From positions 62,001 to 126,000 of the forward strand of contig NZ_CABVLY010000011.1 in assembly GCF_902498995.1 (NCBI RefSeq): a stretch of 64,000 nt of DNA, read 5' to 3'. The stretch comes from Burkholderia anthina (GTDB taxonomy: Bacteria; Pseudomonadota; Gammaproteobacteria; Burkholderiales; Burkholderiaceae). This document shows, piece after piece, positions 34,929 to 43,042 of this stretch; the stretch's first letter is position 1; every line of letters begins with the position of its first letter. Under the pieces are notes generated by a model, which had not been told where the DNA came from, searched no databases, and saw only the letters and a list, made by a program, of their open reading frames with translations. Position numbers and translations under genes: made by a program.

Positions 34929-36107
34929 TCACACCGGATCGACCGAACCCGCGACCGGCGACCGCGACACGCACGCCGCCAGCGCGACGAGCGACAGCAC
35001 GAGAATCGACACCGTCAGCACCGTCCGGCCGGTGCCGGCCATCGTGCTGACGCCCGTCGCGACCAGCGCCGCGCTGCCGATCTGGCAGAAGCCCACGAGC
35101 CCCGACGCGGTCGCCGCATGACCGTGCCGGCCCGCCACCGCACCGGATACGGCCAGCGACAGCGACGAACCGTTCGCGAGACTGACGATGCACATCGGCA
35201 CGACGATCGCCCCGACGCCCGTGATCCCGCACGCGCCCGCGATGCCGAACGCCACGCCGCCGAGCACGAAACACGCGATACCGGCCGCGACGATGCGATC
35301 GTACGGCCAGCGGTCCAGCAGACGCTTCGCCGCGATGTTCGCGACGATGATGCCGGCCGTCAGCGGCAGGTAGAGCCAGCCGCGGCGCGCCTCGTCCAGC
35401 CCCGCCGCCGCAAACAGGAACGGCGATTGCGTCAGGTACACGAACCACGCGCAGTAGATCGCACACACCACCGCCGTATAGCGGCGGAACGCGGCATCGC
35501 GCAGTACGCGGCCGAACCCGGCGAACGGCGACGTGCGGGCACGGGCATGCGCGGGGCGGGTTTCCGGCAGCAACGCGAGCGTACTCGCGAGCGCGGCACC
35601 GCCGAATGCCGCGACGAACACGAAATCGGCGCGCCAGCCGGCCCACGCGGCGAGATGCCCGCCGATCGCGGGCGCGAGCGCCGGCGACAGCGAAACCAGC
35701 GGATAGACCACCGCATAGACCTTCGCGGACACGCGCGTGTCGCAGGTGTCCGCGATCACGGCGCGGCCGATCACGAGCCCCGCCGCGGCGCCGGCCGCTT
35801 CCACCATGCGCCAGACGACGAACGCCGCGAAACTGCCGGCCGACGCGCAGCCGAGCGAGCCGCCGATGTAGATCAGGATGCCGGCCACCAGCACCGGCTT
35901 GCGGCCGTAACGATCGGACAGCGGCCCGTAAGCCAGCTGCGCGACGGCCAGCACGAGCAGGTACGCGGACACGGTCTGCGGCATCCGCCAGCCGGCAACG
36001 CCGAAATCGGCGGCCATGCCCGGCATCGCGGGCAGGTAGACGTCCGACGCGACGAGGCCGAATGCGCTCAGCATCGCGACGACGAGAATCAGGGAAAGAC
36101 GCGGCAT
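34929..36107 (-). CDS. MFS multidrug efflux transporter (Bcr/CflA type)
   Basis: A 392-residue 12-helix efflux protein. It has the DHA1 hallmarks DVYLPAMPGMAADF in helix 1, GPLSDRYGRKPVL in the helix 2-3 loop, and RMVEAAGAAAGLVIGRAVIAD in helix 4. GAGGAG precedes the ATG. It is divergent from the LysR gene at 36246, its probable regulator. Confidence 0.9.
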   Translation of the reverse strand: MPRLSLILVVAMLSAFGLVASDVYLPAMPGMAADFGVAGWRMPQTVSAYLLVLAVAQLAYGPLSDRYGRKPVLVAGILIYIGGSLGCASAGSFAAFVVWRMVEAAGAAAGLVIGRAVIADTCDTRVSAKVYAVVYPLVSLSPALAPAIGGHLAAWAGWRADFVFVAAFGGAALASTLALLPETRPAHARARTSPFAGFGRVLRDAAFRRYTAVVCAIYCAWFVYLTQSPFLFAAAGLDEARRGWLYLPLTAGIIVANIAAKRLLDRWPYDRIVAAGIACFVLGGVAFGIAGACGITGVGAIVVPMCIVSLANGSSLSLAVSGAVAGRHGHAATASGLVGFCQIGSAALVATGVSTMAGTGRTVLTVSILVLSLVALAACVSRSPVAGSVDPV

Positions 36108-36245
36108 GACAAGGCTCCTCGCACGCCGGCCCGGCCGGCGCGCATGTGATTGAACTCAGGCGCCGCATGGTAGAGATCGGCCGGGCATGTGAAAATGCAC
36201 GAAATCGCACGCCTCACCTGCAAATTCGCATCACTTCGGCACGAC

Positions 36246-37115
36246 ATGAACTGGGACGACGTTCGCATTTTTCTCGCCGCGCATCGCGCCGGCACCCTGC
36301 GCGGCGCGGCCGAGCAACTGGGCATCGACCAGACGACGGTCGGGCGACGCCTCGGCGCGTTCGAGCGCACGCTGGGCAGCCGGCTGTTCCTGCGCACCAC
36401 CGGCGGACTCGTGCTGACCGACAGCGGCCGGCAGGTGCTCGACACCGCCGAGGGCATGGAACGGCTGGCCGTGTCGTTCGAGCGGCGCAGCGAAGGCGCC
36501 GACGCGCGCGTGGCCGGCGACGTGCGCGTGACCACGACCGATGCGCTCGCGGTCGACTTCGTCGTGCCGGCGATCGAGCGCCTGCAGCAACGCCATCCCG
36601 ACGTGCGCGTGCTCCTGAGCACCACGACGCGCGTCCTCGACCTCGCGCGCCGCGAGGCCGACATCGCGGTGCGCACGACGCGCCCCGACCCGCCCGACCT
36701 GATCGTGCGGCTGCTCGCGCGCTGGGACGTCGGGCTGTATGCGACGCGGCGCTATCTCGAGCGCTTCGGCGAGCCGCGCCCCGGCAGCCGCTTCGCGGGC
36801 CACGACATCGCGCGCTACCAGCCGGGCGTCACGCAACGGCAGCACGACACGCTCGCCGGCGAATCGGCCGCCGACGGACGCATCGTGGCCGAACTCGATT
36901 CGAGCCTGATGCTGGCCACGTTCGTGCGCGCCGGCCTCGCGCTCGGCGAGCTGCCAACGTACCTCGCGCGGCGCGATCCGGAACTGGTGCGCGTCTGGCC
37001 CGGACGGCAGCGCGCGCAACCGTACGAGACGTGGCTCGTACTCCATCAGGATCTTGCCCGCACGGCGCGGGTGCGCGTCGTCGTCGACGCGCTCGTCGAG
37101 ACGTTCGCGCACTGA
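36246..37115 (+). CDS. LysR-family regulator
   Basis: A 289-residue LysR protein (WDDVRIFLAAHRAGTLRGAA, recognition helix LGIDQTTVGRRLGAFE) with a short effector domain. The ATG at 36246 gives MNWDDVRIF, typical for this subgroup. It is divergent from the efflux gene with a 138-base gap and probably regulates it. Confidence 0.9.
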   Translation: MNWDDVRIFLAAHRAGTLRGAAEQLGIDQTTVGRRLGAFERTLGSRLFLRTTGGLVLTDSGRQVLDTAEGMERLAVSFERRSEGADARVAGDVRVTTTDALAVDFVVPAIERLQQRHPDVRVLLSTTTRVLDLARREADIAVRTTRPDPPDLIVRLLARWDVGLYATRRYLERFGEPRPGSRFAGHDIARYQPGVTQRQHDTLAGESAADGRIVAELDSSLMLATFVRAGLALGELPTYLARRDPELVRVWPGRQRAQPYETWLVLHQDLARTARVRVVVDALVETFAH

Positions 37116-37213
37116 CGCGCGCGCCGCGACGCCACCCCGGTATGACACGCAATGGCGGGCTGCCGCGCCGGATGTCACCACTCGTCGGAACGGGCCGCAG
37201 GCCAGGCCAAGAC

Positions 37214-37569
37214 ATGGCCCGGCCATCGGGCGCGACGACGGACTTCATCAACGGATTGCAGTGGTCGGGGTACAAGCGCTTCGACTGGCGCGTCGTCGGC
37301 GAGTCGGCGAGTCGGCGTGTGCGGATTCGCGGAGCCGCGTGCTCGCGACCGGCGAACCGAGCCTGTCGATCCCGTGCGATGCGAAGCGCCGCTACGGCGG
37401 CATGCTCGACGACGGGATGCTGATGGCGCTGCCGCCTGCGGCGCTCGGGCAGGCGATCACGGGAATGGAAGCGCCGGCGAAAAACGGGCTGCGCGATCCG
37501 TTCGCGCAATATGGCATCCAGCAGGACGTGCGCACGGGCATGGCAGCGCGCTACCCGAGGCAGACCTGA
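37214..37569 (+). pseudogene. DUF169-family gene broken by an 8-base tandem duplication
   Basis: The first frame reads FINGLQWSGYKRFDWRVVGES and the second ADSRSRVLATGEPSLSIPCD, then RRYGGMLDDGMLMALPP up to the TGA at 37569. This matches the C-terminal half of DUF169 proteins. The break falls at GAGTCGGC GAGTCGGC (37301-37316). Removing one copy restores a continuous frame through VVGESACADSRSRVLATG. The N-terminal half of the family is absent, so the gene is also truncated at its 5-prime end. Confidence 0.75.
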
Positions 37570-37586
37570 GCCGCGTTCGCGCGGCA

Positions 37587-37808
37587 TCAGCCGCCGAGCG
37601 TCTCCTTCAGGAAATTGACGCAGGCACGCACCTTCGCGGATTGCGCGAGCCGCGCCGGATACACGGCCCACACGTTCGCCGGCTGCGTGACGCCCGGCAG
37701 CACGCGCTGCAGGCGTCCGTGACCGCCACGCGGCGCGTCGACCGGTGCAGCAAGCGGATGCCGAGGCTCGTCTCGAGCATCGCGACCCGCTTGCTCACGT
37801 CAGAGGAA
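37587..37808 (-). pseudogene. LysR-type regulator with large internal deletion
   Basis: The minus strand reads VSKRVAMLETSLGIRLLHRS, then TRRVAVTD, the end of a LysR DNA-binding domain. After a frame change it reads LQRVLPGVTQPANVWAVYPA, then VRACVNFLKETLGG and stop, the extreme C terminus of such a protein. About 200 codons between the two parts are gone. It lies next to the broken DUF169 gene. Confidence 0.7.
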
Positions 37809-37866
37809 CGGGTCGGAATGCGCGACGGCGACTTGTCCCGCCCGCGTCGTGTTGCGGGCGGCCCGG

Positions 37867-38292
37867 TTACTCCGCCGGCATCCGCACGTCGCCATCCACG
37901 CGCAACGTGCGCTTGCCGCGCGCGACATCGTATTCGACCGTCTGCGCCGGCGTCACCGAACCGTAGGACACGCCGTTCACGTAGACGGTGCCGGCCTTCA
38001 GCTCGACCCTGTCCCCGTTGACCGTCGCGGTGCCGTGTTCGCCCTGCAGGACCGCGCCCGCGCAACCCTGGCGGGAAAAACTGCGGACCGACGAACCGGA
38101 TATGCCGGCGGCCCCGCCCTGACCGGGCAACGCAAACGACGGGATCGCGGGCGTCGGCGCGCTCGATGCGCTCGATGCGCGACATGGCGCGGTGTCGCCG
38201 CTATCGGCGGCGCGGGCGGCCTGCTGCGTGAATAGCAAGGCGACGCCGGATGTGGCGAGCAATGCGATCGTCATGGGTTGCAGTCGGTTCAT
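37867..38292 (-). CDS. Exported hypothetical protein
   Basis: A 141-residue protein with a clear signal peptide (MNRLQPMTIALLATSGVALL, cut after ARA). The mature part is small, with two cysteines and a C-terminal segment of short beta-strands (GTATVNGDRVELKAGTVYVN, then GVSYGSV). GGAG stands 6 bases before the ATG at 38292. Probably periplasmic. No family recognised. Confidence 0.7.
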   Translation of the reverse strand: MNRLQPMTIALLATSGVALLFTQQAARAADSGDTAPCRASSASSAPTPAIPSFALPGQGGAAGISGSSVRSFSRQGCAGAVLQGEHGTATVNGDRVELKAGTVYVNGVSYGSVTPAQTVEYDVARGKRTLRVDGDVRMPAE

Positions 38293-38304
38293 GTCGATCT
38301 CCAT

Positions 38305-38637
38305 CGTTGCTCGATCGGGTTGAACGTTCCGAGTATGCGCCCATTCCGCCAGCGACGGCCATCCGAACGAATACCCGTCGCAGCCACTGCGGCGGGTATT
38401 CCGAACCCGTACCCGCGTCGGAGCCGACCACCCCGTCGTACGTGGCGCCGACGACCGGATCGCCGGCCCCGATGATGTGCCGTCGTCCCATTGCGCGGCC
38501 TCGCTCGTGAGCTCGGGCGCCGCACTCGGCCACACCGTTTCGTGATCGGATGAACAATGATCCAGGGCGTCGTGACCGTCGGCGCGCCGCCGCTCGGCCG
38601 CACGATAACGAAAGCGCACGGCCGCCGCGCAACGCGA
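38305..38637. other. Gene-free stretch
   Basis: The 333 bases between the exported hypothetical and the LOG-family gene show no convincing coding frame or repeat. A minus-strand frame that runs through it into the exported protein has no ribosome site and no conserved look. Confidence 0.4.
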
Positions 38638-39204
38638 CTATCGCGGCGCGGGCTCCGCGCGCGAAGGCGCCGGCGCGAACGTGGCTTCGATGAACCGGAT
38701 CACGTCATCGAGCGACGACGTGCACATAGCGCCCGGCGCGAGTTCCCGGAACGCACCGTCCGGGCCGAAACAAACGAGCGGCTTGCGCCAGCGCCGCGCA
38801 AGCGCGATTTCCTCGGCCGTCCCGTGGCCGCCGGGCAACGCGACGATCAGGTCGCTGCTCAGCACGTTCACGTAGTTGCGGTTGATCGTGTGCGGATCGG
38901 CGCCCGGTTCGCGGCGCGGCAGCGGCGTGAGGATCGGGATCTCGACGAACGGATGCGGATAGCCGTCGAGCGGCACGAAGCCCGCGTGCGGATCGGCTTG
39001 CGTCGGCAGGATGCCGATCGAGCGCCCGGCGCGCGCCGGCACGGCGGCGAACGCCCGCGCGACCGCGAGCATCACGCCCTGCCCGCCGCCCGTCAGCAGA
39101 TTGAAACCGGTGTGCGCGAGCCACGCGCCGAGCGGCTCCGAATACGCGAGCCACGGTTCCTTGCCCGAGCCCATCACGCCGATCGTCAGGTTGTCGCGTT
39201 GCAT
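38638..39204 (-). CDS. LOG-family protein (lysine-decarboxylase-like)
   Basis: A 188-residue Rossmann-fold protein of the LOG group. It shows GVMGSGKEPWL at the N terminus, TGGGQGVMLAVARA, and the signature PGGHGTAEE, which in LOG proteins binds nucleotide and phosphate. Members release free base from cytokinin or other nucleoside monophosphates. The usual PGGxGTxxE is present with glutamates in place. It lies about 80 bases downstream of the MFS gene on the same strand. Confidence 0.88.
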   Translation of the reverse strand: MQRDNLTIGVMGSGKEPWLAYSEPLGAWLAHTGFNLLTGGGQGVMLAVARAFAAVPARAGRSIGILPTQADPHAGFVPLDGYPHPFVEIPILTPLPRREPGADPHTINRNYVNVLSSDLIVALPGGHGTAEEIALARRWRKPLVCFGPDGAFRELAPGAMCTSSLDDVIRFIEATFAPAPSRAEPAPR

Positions 39205-39285
39205 CGTGAATTCCGGTGGAGGTCGTTAAATTGTCTTGAGTGGCATCGACGCGTTGCGCTGCGCCGCACCGTGCTGCACATGCCG

Positions 39286-40533
39286 CTATTCGAGTTCGAC
39301 GCCCTTGAGTTCGGGAATCAGGAACAGCGTCGCGACCATGTCGAGCACGTAGAGACCGGCGAGCAACGCGATCGCCGTCTGGAACGAGTAGTGCGCGGCC
39401 AGCGCGCCGACCGCGACCGGCCCGAACCCGCCGATCGCGCGGCCGATATTCCACAGCACGTTCTGCGCGGTCGCGCGCGCGGCCGTCGGATAGCCTTCGG
39501 ACATCAGCGTCCCGTATCCGCCAACCATCCCGTTGACGAACATCCCCATCAGCGCGCCGGCCCACAGCATCGTCGTCGGATCGGACAGCCGCGCATACGC
39601 GATGACCGTCACGACCGCGCCGAGCTGGTACAGCAGGAACGTCGGCTTGCGCCCGATGCGATCGGCGAGCTGCCCGAACACCCACACGCCGACCATCATT
39701 CCGATCACGGTCGCCGCCGTCCACAGCCCCGACTTCGTCAGCGAGAAGCCCATCTGCTTCGACAGGAAGGTCGGCAGCCAGATCATGATCCCGTAGTAGC
39801 CGAAGTTCTGGACCGCGCAAAGGATCACGATGCCGGCGCTCGTGCGCGCGGTGCGGCCGTCGGCGACGAGCATCCGGAACGTGTTGACGCGCGGCTGCGT
39901 CGCGCGCTGCACGAACACGTCCGGCTCGTGCAGCCGGTTGCGCAGCACCCACGCCAGCAGCGCGGGCAGCACACCGACCACGAACATCCCGCGCCAGCCG
40001 ATATGGAGCAGCAGAAGCGGCGTCAGCAGCGCGGCGAGCAGCACGCCGGCCTGCCAGCCGAGCGCGACGTAGCACGACACGCGCGCCCGCTTGCTCGCCG
40101 GCCACGCTTCCGCGGCGAGCGCCATGCCGATCCCGAACTCGCCGCCGAGGCCGATGCCCGCGATGGTCCGGTAGACGAGCAGGTCGCCGAAGCCCTGCGC
40201 GAACGCGCAGAGGCCGGTGAAGATCGCGAACAGCAGGATCGTCCAGGTCAGCACGCGCACGCGTCCGTAGCGATCGCTCAGGGCACCGAACAGAATGCCG
40301 CCGGCGACCGCGCCGATCAGCGTCCACGTGACCAGCGCGCCGCCCTGCCCGGGCGTCAGTTGCAGCGCCGCGGTGATCGCGGGCAGCATGAAGCCGAGGA
40401 TCAGCAGGTCGAAGCCGTCCATCGCATAGCCGATCGCCGAGCCGGCCAGCGCCTTCCACGCGTAAGCGCCGACCTGTTCCCCGCGCGGCGCCGCCGGATC
40501 GCCGAGCGCCGAAGATTTCATGTTTGCTGCCAT
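39286..40533 (-). CDS. MFS transporter (AAHS/sugar-acid type)
   Basis: A 415-residue 12-helix transporter. It has YAMDGFDLLILGFMLPAI in helix 1 with the acidic residue typical of the aromatic acid:H+ symporters, GALSDRYGRVRVL in the helix 2-3 loop and GIGLGGEFGIGMALAAE in helix 4. The central loop is short. ATGs at 40533 and 40521 are both possible starts. An aromatic or organic acid is the most likely cargo. Confidence 0.9.
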   Translation of the reverse strand: MAANMKSSALGDPAAPRGEQVGAYAWKALAGSAIGYAMDGFDLLILGFMLPAITAALQLTPGQGGALVTWTLIGAVAGGILFGALSDRYGRVRVLTWTILLFAIFTGLCAFAQGFGDLLVYRTIAGIGLGGEFGIGMALAAEAWPASKRARVSCYVALGWQAGVLLAALLTPLLLLHIGWRGMFVVGVLPALLAWVLRNRLHEPDVFVQRATQPRVNTFRMLVADGRTARTSAGIVILCAVQNFGYYGIMIWLPTFLSKQMGFSLTKSGLWTAATVIGMMVGVWVFGQLADRIGRKPTFLLYQLGAVVTVIAYARLSDPTTMLWAGALMGMFVNGMVGGYGTLMSEGYPTAARATAQNVLWNIGRAIGGFGPVAVGALAAHYSFQTAIALLAGLYVLDMVATLFLIPELKGVELE

Positions 40534-40620
40534 GGTGTTGTGCCGGAAATGTCCGGGCGACATTCTAAGGCCAGTTGCCGCGCGTGACGGACCGGTGAAC
40601 GGACGCGGGCGGAAAAGCAC

Positions 40621-40655
40621 CGCGTCCCGCTTTCCGGAGCGGGAAGCGGGACGCG
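40621..40655. repeat. Strong inverted repeat
   Basis: CGCGTCCCGCTT (40621-40632) and AAGCGGGACGCG (40644-40655) are perfect 12-base complements around an 11-base loop, flanked by AAAAG on both sides. It lies in the 261-base gap between the H-NS gene end and the MFS gene start and could act as a terminator in either direction, though T-runs are short. Confidence 0.5.
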
Positions 40656-40761
40656 AAAAGTAACCGGTTTGAAAGACGGAACGAACGACGCCGCGCTTGC
40701 GCGGGCCATCGAAAGGACGGGACGGTGACGCTTGGCCGGAATCCCCGCCGGCGCGCGTCGA

Positions 40762-40788
40762 ACGGCGCCGGCGCGACGCCGGCGCCGT
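40762..40788 (-). terminator. Hairpin just after the H-NS gene
   Basis: ACGGCGCCGGC and GCCGGCGCCGT form an 11-base stem with a 5-base loop, starting 6 bases after the H-NS stop. There is no T-run, but position and strength suggest transcript end or 3-prime protection. Confidence 0.45.
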
Positions 40789-40794
40789 GCTGAA

Positions 40795-41124
40795 TCAGCC
40801 CTGGTCGTCCCCGGGCCACCAGGTTTTGGCCTCGCGGTCGACGAGCAGCGAGCCGAGATCCCTGCCTTCGAGCCATTTCGGCTTCGGGCCGCGGCCCGAC
40901 CACGAGCGTCCCGTCGTCGGGTCGTAATACTTCGCGGGCGACTTGCGTTTTCGCTGAACGATATAGCCGAGGGCGCTCAGCACTTCCTGCTGCGAGATCC
41001 CCAACAGCTCGACCTGTTCCTTGAATGCCGCGAGCGCGGCCTGTTTCTCCTTCTGTTTGGCTTCCGACAGCTTGATGTTCAGGTCCCGAAGTTGTGCTTC
41101 GAGTTCCTGCAGGGCCTGGGTCAT
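40795..41124 (-). CDS. H-NS family nucleoid protein
   Basis: A 109-residue H-NS-type protein. Residues 1-55 are a charged coiled coil (ALQELEAQLRDLNIKLSEAK, then QKEKQAAL) for dimerisation. The C-terminal part carries the DNA-binding core YYDPTTGRSWSGRGPKPKWL. AGAGGA lies before the ATG at 41124; an upstream ATG at 41184 would add 20 residues. H-NS proteins silence AT-rich and foreign DNA, so its position just downstream of a retron may be meaningful. Confidence 0.92.
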   Translation of the reverse strand: MTQALQELEAQLRDLNIKLSEAKQKEKQAALAAFKEQVELLGISQQEVLSALGYIVQRKRKSPAKYYDPTTGRSWSGRGPKPKWLEGRDLGSLLVDREAKTWWPGDDQG

Positions 41125-41238
41125 GTACACATCCTCTTTGGGTATGTTTTTATTCAAAAAACGTCCGATAGCCGAACCTATCATGAAGTTCCGCCAATCA
41201 GTGTTGCGATATGTGAATCGTTTGCCCGGAATCTGAAA

Positions 41239-41281
41239 GGCTTTCGAAGTTTGCCGAGGGCAAATGCGAGCGTCGAAAGCC
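41239..41281. repeat. Two-level hairpin between the H-NS and reverse transcriptase genes
   Basis: GGCTTTCGA (41239-41247) and TCGAAAGCC (41273-41281) are perfect 9-base complements. Inside lies a second perfect hairpin TTTGCC GAG GGCAAA (41250-41264). On the minus strand the outer stem is followed by TTTCAGATT. It lies in the 335-base gap (41125-41459), which has no other recognised content beyond the H-NS promoter. It may end the retron transcript or be a small RNA. Confidence 0.5.
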
Positions 41282-41459
41282 GGACCGATCCGGCGCGCAA
41301 CACGTGGTGCACTGCACGCGAACGTTTGACGAACCGTGGGCGACGACCTCCGCGCCGCCAGGCGCCGCACCCTGCTCGGGCGCGACATGGCGCGAATGAT
41401 AGCAGCGCGCAAGCATCGCGTTTGCAGACTTTTTCGATTCGGCCCGCGCGCGCGGCGAT

Positions 41460-42809
41460 TTACGCGCCCGGGCTGCACGTATCCCACGTTATCCGGTCGA
41501 ACAGCGCCTGCAGCTTCGCGCCGCGCGCGGGGTTCAGCGCGGCGGCGTGCGCGACCCGCCCGGCCAGGTGTGCGCGAAAGTCCGTGTGAGCCGCACGATT
41601 CTGCGATGCCGGCCCGTGACGGATGCAGTTGGTCAGGATGGCTTTCAGCAGATCGAACGCATCGCGCGCGAGGTTCGGGTGACGGTTGACCACGACGCCG
41701 GCCAGTTGCTGCCGCGTGCCGCGCCGCATCACGCGCGTCTTGCGCAACTGCAGCGCGAAGCCTTCGTCGAGCGCGATCGCGGCGACCCGGCGCTCCAGCC
41801 GTTCGGCGTCGCGCGCGAGAACATCGCCACCCGAGAACGCAAGATCGTCCGCATAGCGCGTGTAGGTCGCACCGAGCGAACGCGCGAGCGCGGCGAGCCG
41901 CATGTCGAAGCGAAACGCGCACAGGTTCGCCAGCGCCGGCGACGTCGGCGCGCCCTGCGGCAGATGCCGGTAACGGTAGCGCTGACGGGCGGCCCAGTCG
42001 AACCGGTCGCGCAGGTCGGGCGCGAGCAGCCGCGCCGACGGCACGCGGTTGGTACACAGCGCGGTCAGCGTCCGCGCGACGTCGACCGGGTAGCCGAGCG
42101 TGTCGAACAGCGCATGGACCCGCGCCGCCCGCACCGACACGAAGAAATCCGCGAGATCGAAACGCACGACGACGTCGCGATCCGCATGCGGCGCGGCGAA
42201 CGACACGATCCCGCGCGCCTTGCGAAAGCCGTGCGCCGCATCGTGCGGCGGAACGCGATCGAGCAGCCCGTGCAGGATTCGCCGCTGCGCTTCGCGCAGC
42301 CGCCCCTTCGGCATTTCGATCAGCCGGCAGCCGCCGCTGCGCTTGTCGTATCCCGTGTACGTGTAGTGATGCAGCGGCGTGTCGGCGCTACGCGCGTCGA
42401 CGCGCCAGCGATCGGACAGCCAGTCGAGCTCGGCCGTGCTCACGCCGAGCCACTCGGCAAGATCGCCGCACGTCGGCCAGAGCGGCACGTCGCAGCCGGC
42501 GAGCCGGGGCGGCAACGGCCGCTGCACCGGCGGCCGCCGCACGACGCGAATCACGACCGGCCGATGCGGGCCGTACCACGCGTTCAGGAACGCCGGCGCG
42601 TCGGCCAGCATGCCGGCGAGCCGGTCGGTATCGACGTCGGCCCACTGCGCGCCGAAGCGTGCCAGCGCGTCGTCCGACACGTCGTGTGCCCATGGCGGCG
42701 CGGCGCCGAGCACGGCCGCGATCCGGTCGACGACGCCGCCGCGTTCCGGCGCACCGGCCAGCATCGCTTCGGCAATCGTGCGGACGGTGTCGAACAGGGA
42801 CGCGTGCAT
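41460..42809 (-). CDS. Retron reverse transcriptase
   Basis: A 449-residue reverse transcriptase of the retron type. Residues 1-130 are an N-terminal extension without recognised domain. The polymerase core follows: RFDLADFF with catalytic Asp218, LPQGAPTSPALANL (283-296), and YTRYADDLAFSGG with YADD at 319-322. The retron X motif, normally NAxxH, is FAAPH at 204-208, and the Y motif VTG is LAG at 369-371, so both hallmarks are present in modified form. There is no maturase, endonuclease or template/variable repeat, which argues against group II introns and diversity-generating elements. The ATG at 42809 begins 11 bases after the a2 end of the RNA and has no ribosome site. The frame is open back to a GTG at 42920 inside the RNA region. 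Confidence 0.93.
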   Translation of the reverse strand: MHASLFDTVRTIAEAMLAGAPERGGVVDRIAAVLGAAPPWAHDVSDDALARFGAQWADVDTDRLAGMLADAPAFLNAWYGPHRPVVIRVVRRPPVQRPLPPRLAGCDVPLWPTCGDLAEWLGVSTAELDWLSDRWRVDARSADTPLHHYTYTGYDKRSGGCRLIEMPKGRLREAQRRILHGLLDRVPPHDAAHGFRKARGIVSFAAPHADRDVVVRFDLADFFVSVRAARVHALFDTLGYPVDVARTLTALCTNRVPSARLLAPDLRDRFDWAARQRYRYRHLPQGAPTSPALANLCAFRFDMRLAALARSLGATYTRYADDLAFSGGDVLARDAERLERRVAAIALDEGFALQLRKTRVMRRGTRQQLAGVVVNRHPNLARDAFDLLKAILTNCIRHGPASQNRAAHTDFRAHLAGRVAHAAALNPARGAKLQALFDRITWDTCSPGA

Positions 42810-42819
42810 GAGGAAGAAT

Positions 42820-42986
42820 GGGCGGGACGATGAGTCAACGTGACAGGTGCTGCGAGAGCAGTCTTTGCGCAACGCGCAAATTGCGCTCTTGCGACGCATC
42901 GGCGTGTCGATCTCATCCACGGGGTAGCCCCGTAGTCCTGGAACATCGGCTGCCTGTTCCGGGGGTGTGCTTGACCCACCGCCCCG
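42820..42986 (-). ncRNA. Retron msr-msd RNA (predicted)
   Basis: On the minus strand the RNA begins with a1, GGGCGGTGGGTCAA (42984-42971), followed directly by GC so that AAGC provides the AGC branch guanosine (position 42970). It ends with a2, TTGACTCATCGTCCCGCCC (42838-42820). The two pair over 14 bases, with one G-U pair and a 5-base bulge on the a2 side. Between them lie GGAACA/TGTTCC (42940-42960, 9-base loop) and ACGGGG CTA CCCCGT (42919-42933), typical short msr hairpins. A longer msd hairpin follows: TTTGCGC GTT GCGCAAA (42864-42880) extended by AGAGC/GCTCT and TGCG/CGCA arms out to 42851-42898. Exact RNA ends are estimates. Confidence 0.75.
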
Positions 42987-42993
42987 CGACGCG

Positions 42994-43023
42994 ACTTTAC
43001 TGGCCGCGAACGCGGAGTGTCAA
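42994..43023 (-). promoter_or_regulatory. Promoter of the retron RNA
   Basis: Minus strand TTGACA (43023-43018), 18 bases, then TAAAGT (42999-42994). Transcription would begin about 42987, two or three bases before a1. The -35 box lies 20 bases after the stop of the upstream 190-residue gene, so the retron has its own promoter. Confidence 0.65.
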
Positions 43024-43042
43024 TTCGAGGGACGCGCGCCGC

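Noticed and set aside
37301-37316. Possible short tandem repeat array or CRISPR-like repeat.
   Set aside because: Only two full copies of an 8-mer are present; it is a simple duplication inside a coding remnant.
38557-40587. A 676-codon plus-strand frame opposite the LOG and MFS genes.
   Set aside because: Both opposite-strand genes have full family motifs; this frame has none.
40795-42057. A single long minus-strand frame that would fuse H-NS to part of the reverse transcriptase region.
   Set aside because: The H-NS part has its own ribosome site and start at 41124, while upstream of it the frame runs out of frame with the RT gene.
42919-42960. The two hairpins upstream of the RT as terminators of the 43043-43615 gene.
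   Set aside because: They have no T-runs, lie downstream of a promoter that would read through them, and are enclosed by matching a1/a2 ends.
41460-43040. Interpretation as a group II intron or diversity-generating retroelement.
   Set aside because: The RT lacks maturase and endonuclease domains; no template/variable repeat pair, Avd-like gene or intron domain V/VI structure was seen. The a1/a2 and AGC layout points to a retron.
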